Both the position numbers and the translations under genes were made by a program. The notes beneath the pieces were generated by a model. That model was not told the origin of the DNA. It did no database searches and was given only the letters and a program-made list of their open reading frames with translations. Shown piece after piece: positions 6,467-6,643 of a DNA stretch of 6,643 nt; positions within the stretch are counted from its first letter, which is position 1, and each line of letters opens with the position of its first letter. The DNA comes from JOPF133 sp052144935 (GTDB lineage: Bacteria; Acidobacteriota; Terriglobia; Bryobacterales; Bryobacteraceae), in NCBI GenBank assembly GCA_052144935.1, contig JBKQPR010000111.1, forward strand, positions 1-6,643, read 5' to 3'.

Positions 6467-6496
6467 ATTATCCAGAATGACGTTACCACACTTTAA
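6467..6496 (-). promoter_or_regulatory. Candidate topA promoter
   Basis: On the minus strand the -10 hexamer GATAAT (6472-6467) matches the consensus at five of six positions. The best -35 at suitable distance is TTAAAG (6496-6491), three of six, with an 18-bp gap. It sits in an AT-rich island within GC-rich DNA, at the expected distance from topA (start point ~6460, leader ~40 bases). The weak -35 suggests help from an activator or a supercoiling-sensitive promoter. Confidence 0.5.
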
Positions 6497-6502
6497 CAAA
6501 GT
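6490..6502. promoter_or_regulatory. Dyad overlapping the topA -35 region
   Basis: ACTTT-AAC-AAAGT is a perfect inverted repeat with 5-base arms and a 3-base centre. It covers the whole candidate -35 hexamer, so a dimeric protein bound there could block or recruit RNA polymerase. The arms are short and AT-rich, so chance is possible. Confidence 0.35.
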
Positions 6503-6509
6503 TCTTGCC

Positions 6510-6569
6510 GGGGAGCTGGGGTGCCTAACCGTTTTGGGGGAATCGGGGTCGTGGCATAGGGCTGTGGGG
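6510..6569 (+). other. Cluster of G tracts upstream of the topA promoter
   Basis: Six runs of three to five G lie within 60 bases of the plus strand: 6510-6513, 6518-6521, 6536-6540, 6545-6548, 6559-6561 and 6566-6569. The last four have spacers of 4, 10 and 4 bases, which would allow a long-loop G-quadruplex on the topA template strand. From here to the right edge (6643) I see no gene. A 17-codon plus-strand frame at 6573-6626 has no recognisable content. Confidence 0.35.
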
Positions 6570-6643
6570 TCGATGGCGGTGACGGTGAGCAAATTAGTGC
6601 TGGACTTTAGCGCCAAAAACATCTAAGCTGTTGTTTGTTTTCC

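Noticed and set aside
6573..6626. 17-codon plus-strand frame near the right edge
   Set aside because: Too short, no ribosome site and no recognisable content.
1..6643. CRISPR array, tRNA or rRNA gene
   Set aside because: No regularly spaced repeats beyond those listed and no tRNA- or rRNA-like sequence was seen on either strand.

Overview
The window is GC-rich bacterial DNA with tightly coding GC-biased genes. It most resembles Acidobacteriota, perhaps the Solibacter/Bryobacterales side. That placement is an inference from two things: a large periplasmic multihaem cytochrome c fused to TPR repeats, and a type IA topoisomerase with a long array of C-terminal zinc fingers. No rRNA or other taxonomic marker is present to confirm it.

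Layout, left to right. Positions 1-254 hold the N-terminal 84 codons of a transposase on the minus strand, running off the left edge; it resembles the IS1634/IS4 group. Positions 255-718 look non-coding (IS upstream region and unassigned DNA). Positions 719-895 are a headless relic of a small helix-turn-helix regulator of the antitoxin type, on the minus strand. Positions 989-3307 encode a complete 772-residue exported seven-haem cytochrome c with about eight TPR units. Positions 3313-3538 are a clearly broken XRE regulator gene on the minus strand, with a nonsense codon, a frameshift in a homopolymer and a 12-bp tandem duplication. Positions 3615-6419 encode DNA topoisomerase I (topA) on the minus strand, convergent with the cytochrome gene. 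Positions 6420-6643 are the topA control region, with a candidate promoter, two dyads and clustered G tracts.

The most notable feature is inside topA. Its first zinc finger is split between the third and fourth cysteines by an in-frame insert of exactly 125 residues (375 bp, 4200-4574). Removing it restores the cysteine spacing seen in the next two fingers. The insert uses different codons from the surrounding gene, and its last ~50 residues look to me like the middle of an IS1634-like transposase, the same group as the fragment at the left edge. If confirmed, this is a piece of transposase captured in frame by an essential housekeeping enzyme.

The genes do not form one pathway. The cytochrome is a stand-alone respiratory or redox gene and topA is housekeeping. 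The material on both sides of the cytochrome gene is decayed regulator and IS debris, so this is a patch of past insertion and gene loss next to a conserved locus. No CRISPR, phage or intact defence system is visible.
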